NCBI RefSeq assembly: GCF_910594005.1
Contig: NC_057815.1
Span: 67,780,052-67,844,051, forward strand
Origin: Cervus elaphus
Lineage: Eukaryota; Chordata; Mammalia; Artiodactyla; Cervidae
DNA: 64,000 nucleotides
Direction: 5' to 3'
In this document: in pieces, positions 57,437 through 64,000 of the stretch
Layout of the letters: each line of letters starts with the position of its first letter
How positions within the stretch are numbered: the stretch's first letter is position 1
Translations under genes and position numbers: made by a program
Notes under the pieces: model-generated
Database searches by the model: none
What the model was told of the DNA's origin: nothing
The model's input: only the letters and a program-made list of their open reading frames with translations

Positions 57437-58084
57437 TATAGTTATTTTAGGACATGTTCATTTGGATCTCCAGATATTGTGCATATAGTTAGTCTAAATA
57501 AATTGCTTTTAGAATGAAAAAAGATATACTGTGCTGGGAAAAACATGGTCCCTGGCCCCATCCATATTTATTTGTATGGGTACTTATGTAGCTATGTGAA
57601 TATTCCTAAGTTCTTTTTTCCTCCTTATGTCTCTTCCCAGGATAGCCTGCACACAGTGATTGAGGGAGGAGGTGTGAGGAAAGCAGGATGAAGGAACACA
57701 CAGCTCTTAATTTCACAGAGCCCTCAGGAGGGACGCTGAGTGGGGACAAAGTATCTTTAATGGAAGGCGTGGAGTGGGAGCATCCTTCATCCAGGTCCTA
57801 AGCTTAGCAACTGACCAGAGGCCTCCTTCACTGCCAGCATCATCACTCACCAAGCAGCAAGGAGAATGGACCTTCTGTTCCTGCCTCCCCCAGGCTCAGA
57901 GGGACTTTCAAAAAGCAGTTTGTCCTCAGAGACTTCCTTCCATAGGTCTGTGAAGATGAAGCTAGAGTACCAGTAAACAGCGCTACATGACTTTGGATTC
58001 CACAGCCAGACAGTGGCAGGCACTGTATCCACCCACAGGTAGAGTGAGGAACCATCAGAGCTAGCTTTCAAAAGTGTAAATCAT

Positions 58085-58630
58085 TCAACATCACTTTCTT
58101 GCTTCAAAAGTCTTCATTGCATTTAGAGTAAAATCTAAACCCTTTGCCACATTTTGAACACCCTTCCATGACCTGGCCTCTGCCTGCCCTCTGACTTTAG
58201 ACCATCCTGCTGGTGCCTGCTAGGCTCGAGTAGTTTTTTCTGTCCCTGGGTACACCAGGCTGCCTGTACATGCCACAGGATCTTTGCCCTGGAGATTTCT
58301 CCTCCTTGGGATGTTCTTCCCTCAGCTTTCCCCCCAGCAGACAGTTCATTCGGCTCAAATGTCACTTCCTCAGTAAGGTGTCCTTTGTGCAACCTATCTA
58401 ATGATGTCCCCCTTCAGTTATTTTCTGTCATATTGCCTTCTTTTACTTCCTTTGTGTCACATCATTATCTGCAAGGCATTTCATTTGTTTATTACCTGCC
58501 TCCCCCATGAGCAATGACAACTCTATAATAGCCTGGACCTCAATTCTTGGTCACTGTTATATTCCTAGTTCATAGAACAGTGCTGAGCACATACAAAGGG
58601 CTTACTGAATATGTTTTTGATAAATGAAGG
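58085..58630 (+). repeat. L2 LINE 3' part, about 550 bp
   Basis: 'cattgcatttagagtaaaat', 'ccatgacctggcctctgcct', 'aggatctttgccctggagat' and 'acagtgctgagcacatacaa' follow the L2 3' end closely. Confidence 0.85.
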
Positions 58631-58936
58631 ATAGAATATTTATCTGGATTATCTGATTCCCATGAGGAATGAACCCTAAATTCAAGACACCAAATCCTTG
58701 GAATTAAGCCACACTTGTATTTTCATCATTATTATTACTGACCTTACTTTTATTATCATGTCACAACCATCATTATGTACAACAGGGCTGCACGGCACTT
58801 GGAGGGTACTTACTGTCTGTAGAATGAAAAGTGAACGAGTAGACACCAGCTTTGCAGCTGACCTCAAGCTTCTTTACTACCCTCTGGCTACTCAGAACCA
58901 ATCGTTTTCACCGGACACACCATGCCTTCATTCCTC

Positions 58937-59158
58937 TATGAAAGTGAAAGTGAAAGTCGCTCCGTTGTGTCTGACTCTTTGCGACCCCATGGACTATACA
59001 GTCCATGGAATTCTCCAGGCCAGAATACTGAAGTGGGTAGCCTTTCCTTTCTCCAGGGGATTTTCTCAAGCCAGGGATCAAAACTAGGTCTCCTGTATTG
59101 CAGGCGGATTCTTTACCAGCTGAGCCACAAGGGAATCCAAGAATACTGGAGAGGGTAG
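58937..59158 (-). repeat. Bov-tA type SINE
   Basis: 'tgaaagtgaaagtgaaagtc' to 'gccacaagggaatcc', with a short extra 'aagaatactggagagggtag' after it. Confidence 0.9.
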
Positions 59159-59349
59159 CTTATCATGCCTCCATATGTTGGCTTATTCTACCATTTCTTC
59201 TATTCAGAATTCCCGTTTCCTGTCTTTGATGAGTTCTCATTCTTCCTTTAGAACTCAGTTTTGTATCCCATCCAGGTAATTAGTCACTTCCTCTTCTTCT
59301 TCTTCCACAGCACTCTGTCTACACCACTGTTAAAAACTCACCTCCTGTG

Positions 59350-59470
59350 ACTTCCCTGGTGGTCCAGTGGTTAAGACTGTGTGCTCCCAATGCAGGGAGC
59401 ATGAGTGAGTTCAATCCCTGGTGAGATAACTAAGATCACAGTGTGGCATAAAAAAAAAAAACCACACCAA
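59350..59470 (+). repeat. CHR-type SINE
   Basis: 'gacttccctggtggtccagt' to 'actaagatcacagtgtggca', then poly(A). Confidence 0.87.
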
Positions 59471-59522
59471 AAAAACCTCACCTCCTGAATTATAGTCATT
59501 TGTTTCCATCTCTGTGTTCTCA

Positions 59523-59803
59523 GGCGGAGAAGGCAATGGCACCCACCCCAGTACCCTTGCCTGGAAAATCCCATGGACAGAGGAGCCTGGTAGGCTGCAG
59601 TCCATGGGGTCGCTAAGAGTCGGACACGACTGAGCGACTTCACTTTCACTTTTCACTTTCATGCATTGGAGAAGGAAATGGCACCCCACTCCAGTGTTCT
59701 TGCCTGGAGAATCCCAGGGACGGGGGAGCCTGGTGGGCTGCCATCTATGGGGTCACACAGAGTCGGACACGACTGAAGTGACTTAGTGACTTAGCAGCAG
59801 CTG
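59523..59803 (+). repeat. Bov-A2 dimeric SINE
   Basis: Sense orientation: two Bov-A units joined by 'acttttcactttcatgcatt', ending 'gtgacttagtgacttagcag'. Confidence 0.92.
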
Positions 59804-60889
59804 TGTTCTCGGGAACCATGGCTTGGCCCACCACAGAGCAGTTTCACAATGTCTGTTGAAATCCTGCATCTGGTATTGGGCATGGGTTGTCTACAGAGCC
59901 ATATGCTAGGTTCTGAAGGAGAAGATATCCAGTGCTGGGAAAACCATGGTCCCTGGCCCCAAGGACTTACAATCTAACTAGAGAGACAAGTCGTTTTTAT
60001 GGAAAATATATTACTAAAAACCAGAGTATTCTAGAATAACATGTGAGACAGAAGAAAGCTTGATGTGGTAGAACCGGTGTAACACTGGAATAGCCAGTAC
60101 ACTTGGTTTCTGGTTCCAACGTCACCATTAATTCACTACGTGGTCTTGACAAATGATTTCTCTTTTTTAGACCTTGGCTTTCTTGCCTGTAAAGAAAGAT
60201 GTTTGATCAAAAGCCTTGGATGATTTTTAAAGCGGATTCCAGCTGAATTTGACTCCATGGAAACTGAGGGGAAGGGCTTGTGGGGAGAGCTTAGTAGTCT
60301 TGGTTTGCCCCCTGGTGGTCACTCAGCCACATTACAGTCCCAGGAGACTTGGCCTTTGGCTCCTCTCAGGGATGGAGGTAGCAGAGAGCCGAAAGTCTAG
60401 AAAACAAAGAACTGTGGAACAGTGACCATTCTAGAGAACAAATCAGTCAGTCCCTGGTGGATTGGTATAGAATCCTATCCTCCTTTAAGATGAAGGAACT
60501 AAACCCATGTCATATCTGTTTCTGTCCAAACCAGCGGAAGTCAGTCTTTATTCCCGCTGAGTTTTTCTTCTGCTCCCATCACAGTACTCTCTTCTAAGGA
60601 AAGTTTTTTTTTCCCCCCTGTTTTCAGAATAATTGAGGAATTGTACCCCTCCATTCTTTGTTCTTATTTCACATGAAAAGACACTGATCCTTAGTGCCCC
60701 ACCTCTTGTTGCCAGCTAGTTTGGGTTCAGAAGAACTAGACAGTGATGTTAGTACAAAATCCATTGTCCCTCTTGGCCAAATTCGAATCTAAAGACAGGT
60801 GAATTTGAAGCTCCAGCCCTGAATCCCAGTGTCCTCCAACTCTCACCCTCCCTCTCAGGCTTTCTAATACATATTTTATTGGTGGTGTT

Positions 60890-61092
60890 CAGTTGCTCAG
60901 CTGTGTCTGACTCTTTTGCAACCCCATGGATTGTAGCCCACCAGGCTCCTCTGTCCATGGGTTTTCCTAGGCAGGAATACTTGAGTGGGTTGCCATTTCC
61001 TCCTCCAGTGGATCTTCCCAACCCAGGGATTAAACCTGCATCTCCTACATTGGCAGGCGGTTGTTTTACCACTGAGCCACCAGGGAAACCCA
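60890..61092 (-). repeat. Bov-tA type SINE
   Basis: 'gttcagttgctcagctgtgt' to 'gagccaccagggaaaccc', antisense. Confidence 0.9.
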
Positions 61093-61185
61093 ATACATAT
61101 TTTATAGGAGAGCAATTGAACATCCAGAACAAAGCTGAGGCAAATTTTTCAGTTTGGTCAGTGTTACTGTCCATCCAGACCAGAC

Positions 61186-62199
61186 CACCTGACCTGCGTC
61201 TTGAGAAATCTGTATGCAGGTCAAGAAGCAACAGTTAGAACCGGACAAGGAACAACAGACTGGTTCCAAATAGGAAAAGGAGTATGTCAAGGCTGTATAC
61301 TGTCACACTGCTTATTTAAATTATATGCAGAATACATCATGAGAAACACTGGGCTGGATGAAGCACAGCTGGAATCAAGATTGCTGGGAGAAATATCAAT
61401 AACCTCAGATATGCTGATGACACCACCCTTATGACAGAAAGTGAAAAAGAACTAAAGAGCCTCTTGATGAAAGTGAAAGGAGGTGAAAAAGTTGGCTTAA
61501 AACTCAACATTCAGAAAACTAAGATCATGGCATCTGGTCCCATCACTTCATGGCAAATAGATGGAGAAACAGTGGAAACAGTGGCAGACTTTATTTTTTG
61601 GGGGGCTCCAAAATCACTGCGGATGGTGACTGCAGCCATGAAATTAAAAGATGCTTACTCTTTGGAAGGAAAGTTATGACCAACCTAGACAGCATATTAA
61701 AAAGCAGAGACATTACTTTGCCAATAAAGGTCCGTCTCGTCAAGGCTATGGCTTTTCCAGTCATCATGTATGGATGTGAGAGTTGGACTATAAGGAAAGC
61801 TGAGTGCTGAAGAATTGATGCTTTTGAATTGTGGTGTTGGAGAAGACTCTCCAGAGTCCCTTGGACTGCAAGGGGATCCAATCAGTCCACCCTAAAGGAG
61901 ATCAGTCTTGAGGGTTCATTGGAAGGACTGAGGCTGAAGCTGAAACTCCAATACTTTGGCCACCTGATACAAAGGGCTGACTCATTTGAAAAGACCCTGA
62001 TGCTGGGAAAGATTGAAGGCAGGTGAAGAAGGGGACGACAGAGGATAAGATGGTTGGATGGCATCACCGACTCAATGAACATGAGTTTGTGTAAACTCCA
62101 GGAGTTGGTGATGGACAGGGAGGCCTGGCGTGCTGCAGTTCATGGGGTCGCAAAGAGTCGGACATGACTGAGCAAATGAACTGAACTGAACTGACTGTC
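61186..62199 (+). mobile_element. BovB (RTE) LINE fragment with broken reverse transcriptase
   Basis: About 1 kb of the 3' half of BovB, ending in the expected 'aatgaactgaactgaactga' tail. Translation gives reverse-transcriptase pieces in different frames: a TTDWFQIGKGVCQGC-type block (from about 61252), the catalytic YADD box region near 61400, and a KVRLVKAMAFPVIMYGCESW block. Frame shifts and stops separate them, so it is inactive. 5'-truncated. Confidence 0.92.
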
Positions 62200-62319
62200 C
62201 ATCCATTTTTTATGACAAAATGAGGGTTTCACTCCTTCCCACTCTTCCAGGAGAAGGGCCATGAGTCCCTCCTTCTGGGATACCTGGTCCAAAAAAAGTG
62301 AAAGTAGCAGAAGGGTTTG

Positions 62320-62810
62320 TTTTTTTTTACTTTTTATTTTGTATTGGGGTAGAGCTGATTAATAATGTTGTGATAGTTTCAGGGGAACAGTGAAGGGACT
62401 CAGCCATACATATACACATATCCATTCTCCCCCAAACCCCGCTCCCATCCAGGCTGCCACATAACACTGAGCAGAGTTTCATGTACTATAGAGTAGGTCC
62501 TTGTTGGTTATCCATTTAAATATAGCAGTGTGTACGTGTGTGTGTTAGCTGCTCAGTCATGTCTGACTCTTTGCAACCCCATGGACTGTAGCCCACCAGG
62601 CTCCTCTCTCCATGCAATTCTCCAGGCAAGGATACTGGAGTGGGTAGCCATTCTCTTCCCCAGGGGGTCTTCTGGACCCAGGGATCGAACTGTGTCTCCC
62701 TCATTGCAGGCAGGTTCTTTACCGTCTGAGCCACCAGGGAATGAAAGTGTGTACATGTTCATCCCAAATTCCCAAACTGTCCCTTCCTCTCAGCAACAAT
62801 AATTGCAGAA
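62320..62810 (-). mobile_element. L1 3'-end fragment, split by a SINE
   Basis: 'tattggggtagagctgatta' and 'actatagagtaggtccttgt', then after the SINE 'catcccaaattcccaaactg', are antisense L1 3' UTR sequence. Confidence 0.8.
62536..62745 (-). repeat. Bov-tA SINE inserted in L1
   Basis: 'gctgctcagtcatgtctgac' to 'gccaccaggga', flanked by the direct repeat agtgtgtac at 62527-62535 and 62746-62754. Confidence 0.92.
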
Positions 62811-62929
62811 GGACTTTTTTGATGAGATGAGAAGAACAGACTAGAATAAGACATGCTATTTATATTGTAAAAGGTGATCAATACTAGCAGAGAAAAGTTT
62901 GTCTTTTATTAGTATATTTTAGATTCATG

Positions 62930-63480
62930 CTGTATTTTTTTTGCAGTTTTATTGAGATATAATTGACATACAACACTATAAATTTCAGGTGTATGGCATA
63001 GTGTTTTGACTTAAATCCATCATGAAAGAGGCTTCCCTGGTGGCTCGATGGTAGAGAATCGGCCTGCCAATGCAGGAGATGTGTGTTTAATCCTTGAGTC
63101 GGGAAGATCCCCTGGAAAAGGAAATGACAATCCACTCCAGTCTTCTTGCCTGGGAAATCCCATGAACAGAGGAGTTTGGCAGGCTACAGTCCATGGGGTT
63201 GCAAAAGAGTCAGACAAGACTGAATGACTAAACAAACAAATAAGAAATCATGAAATGATTACCACAATAAAATCAGGGAACATTCCTCATCTCATATAAA
63301 ATTATTTTAAAAAAAGAAAAATTCCTTTTCCATGTGGTGAAAACTCAGGATTTACTCTCATTAACAACTTTCATATATAACATACAACAGTGTTAATTAT
63401 ATTGATCAAGTAGTATATTATATCCCCAGTACTTGTTATCGTATATAACTGGAAGTTTGTACTTTTTGATTCTCTTCATC
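62930..63480 (-). mobile_element. L1 3'-end fragment, split by a SINE
   Basis: 'attgagatataattgacata' before the SINE and 'gaaatgattaccacaataaa' after it are consecutive antisense L1 sequence, parallel to 8906 onward. Confidence 0.8.
63028..63246 (+). repeat. Bov-tA SINE inserted in L1
   Basis: 'gaggcttccctggtggctcg' to 'actgaatgactaaacaaaca', flanked by atcatgaaa at 63019-63027 and 63247-63255. Confidence 0.92.
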
Positions 63481-63783
63481 TAAGCCCCTCCTCTCCCCAC
63501 TCCCCAGATTCATGCTTCAGAAAGATCATTTAGACTGTGAGTTAGAAAACAGAAGAAAGCAGGATGAGATGGAAAGTGTGCTGGACACTTTCTGTTGGTC
63601 CTGCCAGAAATGCTCTCCCTCCACTCCACCTGTTCTGTGTCCCAGAAATTTGACCTGCGTGGACTCCAAGTGGCCCTAAAAGTTTTGCCTTTTAGGTGTC
63701 TCACTCTGGAGTAGAGTTAAGGCGGGGTGTTTTCCCATTTTATTTCCTTAATTGCTATCTGTTGGACCTAAAGGGCTTCTTCA

Positions 63784-64000
63784 GTTTCAGTTCAGTTCAG
63801 TTGCTCAGTCGTGTCTGACTCTTTGCAACCCCATGGACTGCAGCACACCAGGCCTCCCTGTCCATCACCAACTCCCGGAGTTTACCCAAACTCATGTCGA
63901 TTGAGTCAGTGATGCCATCCAAGCATCTCATCCTCTGTCATCCCCTTCTCCTCCTGCCTTCAATCTTTCCCAGCATCAGGGTCTTTTCAGGTGAGTCAGC
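63784..64000 (-). mobile_element. BovB LINE 3' end, cut by the window edge
   Basis: 'cagttcagttcagttgctca' followed by 'tccatcaccaactcccggag' is the antisense BovB 3' end, as at 3338. It continues beyond the window. Confidence 0.9.

Noticed and set aside
51686..64000. Exons of RNF169, the expected upstream neighbour
   Set aside because: No RING or RNF169-like coding segment seen; the region is unique filler and repeats.

Overview
This is mammalian nuclear DNA from a ruminant, most likely a bovid. It is packed with ruminant-specific interspersed repeats: tRNA-derived Bov-tA SINEs, dimeric Bov-A2 elements, CHR-type SINEs and RTE-class BovB LINE fragments. L1, L2 and MIR remnants sit underneath them. 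There are no bacterial-style operons, CRISPR arrays or phage modules.

The window holds one recognisable protein-coding gene, CHRDL2 (chordin-like 2), complete in its coding part and transcribed from the minus strand. Its 11 coding exons run from the start codon at 50856 down to the stop codon at 17124, about 34 kb. Every intron is GT-AG, all phases join, and the spliced frame encodes 430 residues: a signal peptide, three ten-cysteine VWC domains (about residues 31-96, 109-175 and 250-315) and a C-terminal tail. The product is a predicted secreted BMP antagonist. A CpG island at about 51185-51685 lies just upstream of the start codon, and an AATAAA signal at 17064-17069 lies just downstream of the stop.

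The most interesting part is the 3' end. Between exons 9 and 10 an antisense MIR element carries a perfectly framed 55-nt cassette exon (21371-21425) with good splice sites. Including it shifts the frame, so exons 10 and 11 would be read in a second open frame, giving a 442-residue isoform with a different tail. An oppositely oriented MIR about 285 nt further downstream in the transcript has a 17-bp perfect match, so the cassette exon could fold into a hairpin. From memory, the human gene has both C-terminal forms; the hairpin and the shortened bovid tail are new observations from this sequence.

Layout: 1-17040 is intergenic, lying 3' of CHRDL2, with an orphan CpG island (about 1555-2115), a BovB copy, a 1.6-kb L1 piece and many SINEs. 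17041-50856 is CHRDL2, with repeats in its introns, a perfect 87-bp tandem duplication in intron 6 and an older diverged duplication in intron 8. 50857-51685 is the promoter region. 51686-64000 is repeat-rich upstream sequence with several nested SINE insertions, two with clear target-site duplications, and two BovB copies. From memory, human CHRDL2 lies between POLD3 and RNF169 on 11q13; I could not recognise an exon of either neighbour here. No undescribed molecular system stands out.
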